The notes under the pieces were generated by a model that was given only the letters and a program-made list of their open reading frames with translations, was not told the DNA's origin and searched no databases. From Hydrogenophaga sp. (GTDB lineage: Bacteria; Pseudomonadota; Gammaproteobacteria; Burkholderiales; Burkholderiaceae_C): a stretch of DNA of 6,112 nt. The DNA lies in contig JAGXRS010000099.1 of assembly GCA_018335615.1 (NCBI GenBank), positions 1-6,112 of the forward strand, read 5' to 3'. Below are positions 1 to 5,718 of the stretch, in pieces. A program made the translations under genes and the position numbers. Numbering within the stretch: position 1 is the stretch's first letter; every line of letters begins with the position of its first letter.

Positions 1-1
1 C

Positions 2-1417
2 ACGCCCGCCGGCGGAGCCATCGCCTTGCCGCCGGGCGTGGCGCAGGTGGACGTGAGCGCCACGCTGGGGCTGGTGGTGGGCGCGTCCGACCCCGCGCAA
101 GCGCCGGGCGCCGGCCTCACCGTGGCGGGCTGTGTGCTGCTCAACGACGTGGCGATTCCGCACGACAGCTACTACCGCCCGCCGGTGAAGCACCGCTGTG
201 TGGACGGCTTCCTCGGCCTGGGCCCGGCCTGCGTGCCGCTGGCCGCACTCGGCGGTCTGGACGGCCTGTCGTCGCTCGCACTGGAGCTCCACATCAACGG
301 CGAATGGCGGCAGACCGTGCACCTGCGCGATCTGGTGCGCGACGCCGCCACGCTGCTGGCCGACGTGACCGAGTTCATGACGCTGCAGCCGGGCGACGTG
401 CTCATGCTCGGCACCGACTGCCTGCCCGACGGCAGCCGCGTGCGGGCCAGCGCGGGCGACACGGTGGAGATCCGTGCCGCCGGCTTCGCCCCGCTGCACA
501 ACCCTTTCGTGCAGGAAATGCCCGATGCCGGGCCTCCCTCCATCGGGCGCGCGCCATTGCGCGGGCAGCGAGCAGGCGTCGGCGCCGGGCGTGATGGCGC
601 CACCGTGATGAAGCGAGCCCGCATCGCCTGGGCCGGCGCGGTCCACGACGCCATCGAGGCCGACGGCCAGCTGGAACTGCTCACGCCAGCCTTCCAGGGC
701 CGGCGCGTCGGTTTTGACGAGGTGGTCTGGCTGCCGCCGCTGGCGCCCATCGACCGTCCGCGCACCGTGCTGGCCCTGGGCCTGAACTACGCCGACCACG
801 CGAAGGAACTCGCCTTCAAGGCGCCCGACGAGCCGCTGGCTTTTGTGAAGGGCGAGGCCTCGCTGATCGGCCACCGCGCCCACACCGTGCGGCCTGACGG
901 CGTGCAGTTCATGCACTACGAATGTGAGCTGGCGGTGGTGATCGGCAAGCCCGCCAAGCGCGTGAAAAAGGCCGACGCGCTGGACTTCGTGGCTGGCTAC
1001 ACCGTGGCCAACGACTACGCCATCCGCGACTACCTGGAGAACTGGTACCGCCCCAACCTGCGCGTGAAGAACCGCGACACCTGCACCCCCATCGGCCCCT
1101 GGCTGGTGGATGCGGCCGATGTGCCCGACCCACAGGCGCTGACGCTGCGCACCACGGTGAACGGCCGCGTGACGCAGCAGGGCAGCACCGCCGACATGGT
1201 CTTCGACGTGCCCACGCTGATCGAATACTTCAGCCGTTTTATGACCCTGATGCCCGGCGACATGATCCTCACCGGCACGCCCGACGGCGTGGTGGACTGC
1301 CAGCCGGGCGACGTGATCGTCACGTCCATCGAAGGCATCGGCGAGCTGGTCAACACCATCACAGTGGGACAACCGGTGACGCAAAGGGCGTCACAGCAAA
1401 CGGGGAACGAGGTTTGA
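2..1417 (+). CDS. hpaG: Bifunctional OPET decarboxylase / HHDD isomerase, two fused FAH-fold domains, 5' truncated
   Basis: The enzyme decarboxylates 5-oxopent-3-ene-1,2,5-tricarboxylate and isomerises the resulting 2-hydroxyhepta-2,4-dienedioate in the cytoplasm. The frame is open from base 2, so the true start lies upstream; the TTG at 26 is only the first possible internal start. Counting from that TTG, residues ~10-164 are the end of an N-terminal FAH-like domain (LNDVAIPHDSYYRP, then LQPGDVLMLGT). Residues ~165-194 are an Arg/Gly/Pro-rich linker. Residues ~195-450 are a complete second FAH domain with LGLNYADHAKE, HYECELAVVIGK and NDYAIRDYLENWYRPNLRVK. Likely metal ligands are E299, E301 and D330. 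The N-domain has SATLGLVVG where the second domain has the E-x-E motif, so it probably lacks that acidic pair. Known enterobacterial HpaG is also a fusion, but here ~80 residues separate NPFVQE from TVLALGLNYADH, far more than I recall there. Residues from MKRARIAWAG look like the natural start of a stand-alone HpaG2. A recent fusion of hpaG1 and hpaG2 is therefore likely. The stop is followed by 164 nt before hpaE. Confidence 0.93.
   Translation, partial: TPAGGAIALPPGVAQVDVSATLGLVVGASDPAQAPGAGLTVAGCVLLNDVAIPHDSYYRPPVKHRCVDGFLGLGPACVPLAALGGLDGLSSLALELHINGEWRQTVHLRDLVRDAATLLADVTEFMTLQPGDVLMLGTDCLPDGSRVRASAGDTVEIRAAGFAPLHNPFVQEMPDAGPPSIGRAPLRGQRAGVGAGRDGATVMKRARIAWAGAVHDAIEADGQLELLTPAFQGRRVGFDEVVWLPPLAPIDRPRTVLALGLNYADHAKELAFKAPDEPLAFVKGEASLIGHRAHTVRPDGVQFMHYECELAVVIGKPAKRVKKADALDFVAGYTVANDYAIRDYLENWYRPNLRVKNRDTCTPIGPWLVDAADVPDPQALTLRTTVNGRVTQQGSTADMVFDVPTLIEYFSRFMTLMPGDMILTGTPDGVVDCQPGDVIVTSIEGIGELVNTITVGQPVTQRASQQTGNEV
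518..607 (+). other. Interdomain junction of HpaG with cryptic TGATG overlap
   Basis: This ~30-codon stretch joins the two FAH domains in frame and reads as low-complexity Gly/Arg/Pro/Ala sequence, unlike either domain. At its 3' end the bases GTGATGAAG place an ATG at 608 (start of MKRARIAWAG) directly over a TGA at 606-608 in another frame. That is the usual form of a translationally coupled gene pair. I see no Shine-Dalgarno sequence before ATG 608. A single frame change upstream in the linker would make two separate coupled genes. As given, the frame reads through. Confidence 0.5.
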
Positions 1418-1436
1418 CTCCAATTCAAGACGGAGC

Positions 1437-1551
1437 GAAATCGGAATCTGACCCCTATTTTCCAAAGTAGAGCAAACGGGGTCAGATCCCGATTCAGGAC
1501 CGCGATCCCATCGGCGAAAAACATCTTCCAACGAAATCGGGCTCTGACCCC
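1437..1551. repeat. Three copies of a ~19-nt REP-like repeat (two direct, one inverted)
   Basis: Copy 1 is at 1437-1455 (GAAATCGGAATCTGACCCC). Copy 2 is inverted at 1478-1495 (GGGGTCAGATCCCGATTC). Copy 3 is at 1533-1551 (GAAATCGGGCTCTGACCCC). Copies 1 and 2 can pair over 15 bases with one mismatch (1441-1455 with 1478-1492) around a 22-nt loop. Copy 2 can instead pair with copy 3 equally well, also with one mismatch. From memory, motifs of the form TCGGG-x-TCTGACCCC are common intergenic repeats in betaproteobacteria and resemble REP sequences linked to IS200-like REP transposases; I could not check this. There is no U-run after the hairpin, so it is not a standard intrinsic terminator. It fills most of the hpaG-hpaE gap. 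Confidence 0.75.
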
Positions 1552-1566
1552 TTTTGCGGTCAAGCC

Positions 1567-1574
1567 GGAGAAAG
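1567..1574 (+). promoter_or_regulatory. Ribosome binding site of hpaE
   Basis: GGAGAAAG lies upstream of the ATG at 1582, with 11 nt between GGAG and the start codon. It supports that start and lies just downstream of the third REP-like copy, so folding of that repeat could affect access to it. Confidence 0.6.
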
Positions 1575-1581
1575 TCCTTCC

Positions 1582-3051
1582 ATGAAAACGAACCACCTCA
1601 TCAACGGCAAAAGCGTCGAAGGCGCCGAGTATTTCGAAACCATCAACCCCGCCACGCAAAGCGTGCTGGCCGAGGTCGCCGCGGGCGGCACGCAAGAAGT
1701 CAACGCCGCCGTGCAGGCCGCCAAAGACGCCTTCCCCGCCTGGGCCGGCCTGCCCGCCACCGAGCGCGCGAAGAAGATCCGCGCGCTGGGCGAGTTGATC
1801 GCACAGCATGTGCCCGAGATTGCGCGCACCGAGACCGACGACACCGGCCAGACCATCTCGCAGACCGGCAAGCAGCTGGTGCCGCGCGCGGCCGACAACT
1901 TCACTTACTTCGCTGAGATGTGCACCCGCGTGGACGGCCACACCTACCCCACGCCCACGCACCTGAATTACACGCTGTTCCACCCGGTGGGCGTGTGCGC
2001 GCTCATCAGCCCGTGGAACGTGCCGTTCATGACGGCCACCTGGAAGGTTGCGCCGTGTCTCGCGTTCGGCAACACGGCGGTGCTGAAGATGAGCGAACTG
2101 TCGCCCATGACCGCGGCGCGCCTGGGAGAACTGGCGCTGGAGGCGGGTATTCCCGCGGGCGTGCTCAACATCGTCCATGGCTTTGGCAAGGAAGCGGGCG
2201 AACCGCTGTGCTCGCACCCGGACGTGCGCGCCATCTCGTTCACCGGCTCCACCGCCACCGGCAACCGCATCGTGCAGAGCGCGGGGTTGAAGAAGTTCAG
2301 CATGGAGCTGGGCGGCAAGAGTCCGTTCGTGGTCTTCGACGATGCGGATCTGGACCGCGCGCTGGACGCCGCGCTGTTCATGATCTTCAGCAACAACGGC
2401 GAGCGCTGCACCGCGGGCAGCCGCATCCTGGTGCAGCAGAGCATCTACGCCGACTTCGCGGCAAAGTTCGCCGAGCGGGCGAAGCGCATCACCGTGGGCG
2501 ACCCGCAGGACGAGAAGACCATCATCGGTCCGATGATCAGCCAGGGGCATCTGGCGAAGGTGCGCAGCTACATCGAATTGGGCCCGAAGGAGGGCGCCAC
2601 GCTGTTGTGCGGCGGGCTGGACCGGCCTTCGTACGCGGCCGAGCTGCCCGCCCATGTGCGCGCAGGCAACTTCGTGTGGCCGACGGTGTTTGCCGATGTG
2701 GACAACCGCATGCGCATTGCGCAGGAGGAAATTTTCGGCCCGGTGGCGTGCCTGATTCCGTTCCGCGACGAGGCGCACGCGATCGAGCTGGCCAATGACA
2801 TCCAGTACGGTCTGTCGAGCTACGTGTGGACCGAGAACATCGGCCGCGCGCACCGGGTGGCCGCGGCGGTGGAAGCGGGCATGTGTTTCGTGAACTCGCA
2901 GAACGTGCGCGATTTGCGGCAGCCGTTTGGTGGGACGAAAGCCAGCGGCACGGGGCGCGAGGGTGGAACCTGGAGTTACGAGGTTTTTCTGGAACCGAAG
3001 AACGTGGCGGTGTCGCTCGGGTCACACCACATTCCGCATTGGGGCGTGTGA
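1582..3051 (+). CDS. hpaE: 5-carboxymethyl-2-hydroxymuconate semialdehyde dehydrogenase
   Basis: This NAD-dependent aldehyde dehydrogenase oxidises 5-carboxymethyl-2-hydroxymuconate semialdehyde, the ring-cleavage product made by HpaD, to the corresponding acid. At 489 residues it has the usual length for the ALDH superfamily and appears intact. The motifs are in order: SPWNVPFMTATWK (proposed N146), GNTAVLKMSE (cofactor-binding K169), the Rossmann FTGSTATG (220-227), MELGGKSPFVVF (general base E242), NNGERCTAGSR (nucleophile C276), EEIFGPV (E383) and the C-terminal PFGGTKASGTGREGG. The VLKMSE motif has Met where many ALDHs have Pro, which is seen in this subfamily as far as I recall. The end SLGSHHIPHWGV and the position between hpaG and hpaD make HpaE the best assignment over related semialdehyde dehydrogenases. 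The start is set by the ATG with GGAG upstream. A 411-nt gap with two stem-loop elements separates it from hpaD. Confidence 0.95.
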   Translation: MKTNHLINGKSVEGAEYFETINPATQSVLAEVAAGGTQEVNAAVQAAKDAFPAWAGLPATERAKKIRALGELIAQHVPEIARTETDDTGQTISQTGKQLVPRAADNFTYFAEMCTRVDGHTYPTPTHLNYTLFHPVGVCALISPWNVPFMTATWKVAPCLAFGNTAVLKMSELSPMTAARLGELALEAGIPAGVLNIVHGFGKEAGEPLCSHPDVRAISFTGSTATGNRIVQSAGLKKFSMELGGKSPFVVFDDADLDRALDAALFMIFSNNGERCTAGSRILVQQSIYADFAAKFAERAKRITVGDPQDEKTIIGPMISQGHLAKVRSYIELGPKEGATLLCGGLDRPSYAAELPAHVRAGNFVWPTVFADVDNRMRIAQEEIFGPVACLIPFRDEAHAIELANDIQYGLSSYVWTENIGRAHRVAAAVEAGMCFVNSQNVRDLRQPFGGTKASGTGREGGTWSYEVFLEPKNVAVSLGSHHIPHWGV

Positions 3052-3088
3052 GGTGTTGGCTTGCGTTTCGCTCGGCGGTGTGGGCGGC

Positions 3089-3190
3089 ATCAGCGCGTCC
3101 GGGTGCCCGGCTCCGCGAATGTCCCCCGGCCTTTGCTGCGCAAAGCCCTCCTCCTTTACTTCGCTGCGCCGGGCACCCGGACGCGCTGAT
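3089..3190 (+). repeat. 102-bp stem-loop element A (58-nt conserved core, 22-bp arms)
   Basis: The left arm at 3089-3110 and the right arm at 3169-3190 are perfect reverse complements over 22 bp (starting ATCAGCGCGTCCGGG). Pairing stops at the next base on the outside (C3088 against T3191). The arms enclose a 58-nt core at 3111-3168 that begins CTCCGCGAATG and ends ACTTCGCTGCG. The core ends are partly complementary, with GCGAA at 3115-3119 pairing with TTCGC at 3160-3164. Inside is a small hairpin, CTTTG-CTGCG-CAAAG at 3131-3145. The core recurs in inverted orientation in element B with two differences, while the arms do not. The element starts 37 nt after the hpaE stop and could act on the hpaE 3' end. 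It lacks a U-run, so it is not a standard intrinsic terminator. Confidence 0.85.
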
Positions 3191-3288
3191 TCCAACGTGG
3201 CGTTAGGGCTAATCAGGGCAACAAACGGGGACGACGTGAAAGCACGTCTCCCAGCTATTCAACGCTCGCGCACCGATGCGCATCGAGA
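3191..3288. other. 98-nt spacer between the two stem-loop elements, with a small hairpin and a palindrome
   Basis: No credible gene is present. Two small structures are visible. One is a hairpin at 3228-3252, where GACGTG (3233-3238) pairs with CACGTC (3243-3248) around AAAG. GGGA and TCCC extend it, with one bulged C. The other is a perfect 12-bp palindrome, CGATGCGCATCG, at 3274-3285, which ends three bases before element B. Either could be a protein-binding site, but I cannot name the protein. I see no convincing -35/-10 promoter. Confidence 0.4.
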
Positions 3289-3390
3289 GAAGGTGGTGAT
3301 GGCTGTCTACCGCAGCGAAGTAAAGGAGGAGGGTTTTGCGCAGCAAAGCCCGGGGGACATTCGCGGAGGTAGACAGCCATCACCGCCTTC
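3289..3390 (-). repeat. 102-bp stem-loop element B, inverted relative to element A
   Basis: The arms at 3289-3310 and 3369-3390 are complementary over 22 bp with a single T/G pair (T3294 against G3385), which would still pair as G-U in RNA. Pairing ends at A3288 against C3391. The inner part of the left arm reads GATGGCTGTCTAC, with no resemblance to the arms of element A. The core at 3311-3368 is the reverse complement of the element A core at 56 of 58 positions; the differences are at 3334 and 3349. Total length, core length and arm length equal those of element A. The core's + strand contains AAAGGAGGAGGG (3323-3334), which resembles a Shine-Dalgarno sequence but has no start codon at a useful distance. 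Confidence 0.85.
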
Positions 3391-3462
3391 CACCACAAAA
3401 GCCAGCCGAGAGGCCAGCTGAAGAGTCAGCCAAGAAAAGGCAACCCAAAGGAGACAAACACC
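3391..3462 (+). promoter_or_regulatory. Leader of hpaD with strong ribosome binding site
   Basis: This A-rich leader runs from the end of element B to hpaD. AAAGGAG at 3447-3453 lies 9 nt before the ATG at 3463 and clearly sets the start. Upstream, at 3401-3439, a degenerate CAGC-x-x-GAGAG-like motif occurs about three times; it may be chance. No clear promoter is visible. Confidence 0.6.
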
Positions 3463-4389
3463 ATGGGCAAAGTAGCACTGGTCGGCAAGATCACCCACGT
3501 CCCGTCGATGTACCTCAGCGAACTCGACGGTCCGCGCCAAGGCACGCGTCAAGACGCCATCGACGGCCATCAAGACATCGCGCGCCGTTGTAAGGCACTC
3601 GGCGTGGACACCATCGTCGTCTTCGACAGCCACTGGCTCGTCAACGCCAGTTACCACCTCAACTGCGCGCCGCACTGGCAAGGCCGCTTCACCAGCAACG
3701 AGCTGCCGCACTTCATCAGCAACATGGCCTACGCCTTCCCGGGCAACCCAGAACTGGGGCAGCTGCTGGCCCAGGTGGCGAACGAGCACGGCGTCGAAAC
3801 CCTGGCCCACCACGCCACCACGCTGCAGCCAGAATACGGCACGCTCGTGCCCATGCGCTACATGAACGCCGACCAGCAGTTCAAGGCCATCTCGGTTTCG
3901 GCGCTGTGCACCTCGCACTACCTCAACGACAGCGTGCGCCTGGGCTGGGCCATGCGCCGCGCGGTGGAAGACCACTACGACGGCACCGTCGCCTTCCTCG
4001 CCAGCGGCAGCCTGAGCCACCGCTTCGCGCAGAACGGACTGGCGCCCGAGTTCGCCTTCAAGGTCTGGAGCCCCTTCCTGGAAACGCTGGACCACCGCGT
4101 GGTGCAGATGTGGGAAAACGGCGAGTGGGCCGACTTCTGCGGCATGCTGCCCGAGTACGCCGCCAAGGGCCACGGCGAGGGCTTCATGCACGACACCGCC
4201 ATGATGCTGGGCGTGCTGGGCTGGAGCGAATACACCGGCCGCGCCGAAGTCGTCACGCCGTACTTTGGCGCCAGTGGCACGGGGCAGATCAACGCCGTGT
4301 TCCCGGTCACGCCCGTCACCGGCAAGACCATCCCCGCCGCGCAGGCCTCCACCGCCGATGGCTTCAGCCTCGTGAGTTCCCGTCTCTGA
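3463..4389 (+). CDS. hpaD: 3,4-dihydroxyphenylacetate (homoprotocatechuate) 2,3-dioxygenase
   Basis: This class III extradiol ring-cleavage dioxygenase (LigB superfamily) uses Fe(II) and O2 to open homoprotocatechuate to 5-carboxymethyl-2-hydroxymuconate semialdehyde. Its start, MGKVALVGKITHVPSMYLSEL, and the segments DSHWLVN, FTSNELPHFI, EYGTLVPMRYMN, LASGSLSHRF and MLPEYAAKGHGEGFMHD are characteristic of enterobacterial-type HpaD. By analogy with LigB, the iron ligands are H12, H57 and E239, and the catalytic His is H186. All are present. At 308 residues it is about 25 longer than the enterobacterial protein as I remember it. The extra part is a C-terminal tail after QINAVFPVTP (VTGKTIPAAQASTADGF...). 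A strong AAAGGAG motif supports the start. hpaF begins 13 nt after the stop, so the two are cotranscribed. It is not the unrelated vicinal-oxygen-chelate type of homoprotocatechuate dioxygenase. Confidence 0.95.
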   Translation: MGKVALVGKITHVPSMYLSELDGPRQGTRQDAIDGHQDIARRCKALGVDTIVVFDSHWLVNASYHLNCAPHWQGRFTSNELPHFISNMAYAFPGNPELGQLLAQVANEHGVETLAHHATTLQPEYGTLVPMRYMNADQQFKAISVSALCTSHYLNDSVRLGWAMRRAVEDHYDGTVAFLASGSLSHRFAQNGLAPEFAFKVWSPFLETLDHRVVQMWENGEWADFCGMLPEYAAKGHGEGFMHDTAMMLGVLGWSEYTGRAEVVTPYFGASGTGQINAVFPVTPVTGKTIPAAQASTADGFSLVSSRL

Positions 4390-4402
4390 GCGCCACGCTG
4401 CC

Positions 4403-4849
4403 ATGCCCCACCTCGTCATCCTCTACACCCCCAACCTCGACCGCCCCCCGGCAGAGGGCGGCGTCGACATGGGCGGCCTGTGCCGCGCGCTGTGCGACGC
4501 CATGCTCGCCGTGCGCGACGAGCAGGACAAACAAGTCTTCCCCACCGGCGGCACGCGCGTGCTGGCCTATCCCGCGTCGCACCACGCCGTGTCCGACGGT
4601 GGTGCCGCCGGTGAGGCCGCCGGTCTGGGTAGCGACTACGCCTTTGTCTACCTGAACCTGCGCATGGCCCGGGGCCGCAGCGCCACCGTGCACCAGCGCG
4701 TGGGCGAGGCGCTCAACGCCTGCGTGAAAGAACGATTCGCCGAACAGCTCGCGAAGCGGCCCATCGGCATCACCGTGCAAGTGGACGAAGGCCATGAGGT
4801 GTTCGACGCCAAGAACAGTTCGCTGCATCCCTTGTTCCAGAAGAAATGA
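4403..4849 (+). CDS. hpaF: 5-carboxymethyl-2-hydroxymuconate delta-isomerase
   Basis: This small tautomerase-superfamily enzyme converts 5-carboxymethyl-2-hydroxymuconate to 5-oxopent-3-ene-1,2,5-tricarboxylate, the substrate of HpaG. The protein starts MPHLVILYT; Pro2 becomes the N-terminal catalytic proline once Met is removed, which strongly supports this start. Conserved features are the FPTGGTR segment (Arg52), DYAFVYLNLRMARGRS (78-93, including the GRS motif) and the C-terminal SSLHPLF. At 148 residues it is about 20 longer than the ~126-residue enterobacterial enzyme. Part of the extra length is a Gly/Ala-rich insertion at residues ~59-77 (SHHAVSDGGAAGEAAGLGS). No good Shine-Dalgarno sequence lies in the 13-nt gap after hpaD, so translation probably depends on coupling to hpaD. 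The stop overlaps or nearly abuts the hpaH start. Confidence 0.93.
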   Translation: MPHLVILYTPNLDRPPAEGGVDMGGLCRALCDAMLAVRDEQDKQVFPTGGTRVLAYPASHHAVSDGGAAGEAAGLGSDYAFVYLNLRMARGRSATVHQRVGEALNACVKERFAEQLAKRPIGITVQVDEGHEVFDAKNSSLHPLFQKK

Positions 4850-4854
4850 GTTCC

Positions 4855-5682
4855 ATGTTCGACGACACCCTCATCCAGCAACTCGCCGCCGAGCTGCAGC
4901 AGTCCCAGCAGACCCGCACGCCGGTCGAGCATTTCTCCAGACGCTTCCCCGGCATGACCATTGAGGATGGCTACCGCATCGGCCGCGCCTGGGTCGACCT
5001 GGAAAAGGCCGCTGGCAAGCAAGTCATCGGCCACAAGATCGGCCTCACCAGCCGCGCCATGCAGATCAGCAGCCAGATCGACGAGCCGGACTACGGCACG
5101 CTGCTCGACGACATGCTCTACACCGCCACAGCGGGCTCGGTGTTGAAGATTCCGATGGCGGATTTCATCGCGCCGCGCGTGGAAGTGGAACTGGCCTTCG
5201 TGCTCAAGGCGCCGCTGGCCGGGCCGAACGTCACGGTCGAAGACGTGCTGGCCGCCACCGACTTCATCACCCCCGCCATCGAGATCATCGATGCGCGTAT
5301 CGAGCAGTTCGACCGCCACACCAAGGTGATGCGCAAGGTGTTCGACACCATCAGCGACAACGCGGCCAATGCGGGCATCGTCATCGGCACCGGCGACCCG
5401 GCTTTCCGTGCCGACCCGCGCGCCACCAACCGCCCCTGGTGCGGCGCCATCCTGCGGCAGAACGGCGCGGTCGAAGAAACCGGTCTGGCCGCCGGCGTGC
5501 AGGGCGACCCGGCCATCGGCATCGCCTGGCTGGCCAACAAGCTCGCGCCCTGGGGCGAGCGGCTGGAGGCCGGCGAGATTGTGCTCGCGGGCAGCTTCAC
5601 GCGGCCGGTGGCGGCCAAGGCGGGCGATCTGTTCGAGGCCGACTACGGCCCGCTCGGCTGCCTGCGTTTCCAGTTCGTCTGA
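4855..5682 (+). CDS. hpaH: 2-oxo-hept-4-ene-1,7-dioate hydratase
   Basis: This Mg-dependent enzyme of the FAH superfamily (2-oxopent-4-enoate hydratase group) adds water to 2-oxohept-3/4-ene-1,7-dioate to give 2,4-dihydroxyhept-2-ene-1,7-dioate, the HpaI substrate. Diagnostic segments are GHKIGLTSRAMQ (K61), EPDYGTLLDDM, PRVEVELAFVL (E110, E112), PAIEIIDARIEQFD (E143), KVFDTISDNAANAG and NKLAPWGERLEAGEI, ending with SFTRPV. The three glutamates match the Mg ligands known in the enterobacterial protein. Two in-frame starts exist. ATG 4846 overlaps the hpaF stop (ATGA) and adds MSS. ATG 4855 begins MFDDTLIQQ, resembles the homologue's MFD start, and has AGAAG 11 nt upstream. I prefer 4855 (275 residues) but not strongly. 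The length is normal. It could be confused with catechol-pathway hydratases, but its place between hpaF and hpaI settles the role. Confidence 0.92.
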   Translation: MFDDTLIQQLAAELQQSQQTRTPVEHFSRRFPGMTIEDGYRIGRAWVDLEKAAGKQVIGHKIGLTSRAMQISSQIDEPDYGTLLDDMLYTATAGSVLKIPMADFIAPRVEVELAFVLKAPLAGPNVTVEDVLAATDFITPAIEIIDARIEQFDRHTKVMRKVFDTISDNAANAGIVIGTGDPAFRADPRATNRPWCGAILRQNGAVEETGLAAGVQGDPAIGIAWLANKLAPWGERLEAGEIVLAGSFTRPVAAKAGDLFEADYGPLGCLRFQFV

Positions 5683-5718
5683 CCCGTCAGGCACCTTTCC
5701 CGTCTGAAAGACCGACCC

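Noticed and set aside
26..28. TTG at 26 as the real start of hpaG
   Set aside because: The frame is open upstream to the window edge and the N-terminal domain is clearly incomplete, so the gene starts outside the window.
1030..2853. A 607-codon open frame on the minus strand across hpaG and hpaE
   Set aside because: It is the antisense of two clearly recognised genes in high-GC DNA, where long antisense frames are common. Its translation is rich in His, Arg, Ala and Gly with no recognisable domain.
3089..3190. Element A as an intrinsic transcription terminator of hpaE
   Set aside because: The stem is very long, the loop is 58 nt, and no U-run follows. An effect on RNA ends is possible, but the usual terminator form is absent.
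3169..3215. Possible integron attC site (CCAACGTGGCGTTAGGGC after element A)
   Set aside because: GCGTTAGGG resembles the right end of attC, but no matching RYYYAAC left half lies upstream of the hairpin and the seven-base core is imperfect. There is also no integrase or cassette array.
3089..3390. CRISPR array
   Set aside because: There are only two copies, in opposite orientation and with complementary arms. No regularly spaced direct repeats occur.
2826..3421. Two + strand frames crossing from hpaE into the gap (2826-3206 and 2927-3421)
   Set aside because: They overlap hpaE in other frames and then translate the stem-loop elements. They show no domain and no convincing ribosome binding site.
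3307..4419. A 370-codon minus-strand frame covering hpaD and element B
   Set aside because: It is antisense to the strongly supported hpaD; the part beyond hpaD is only the translated repeat.
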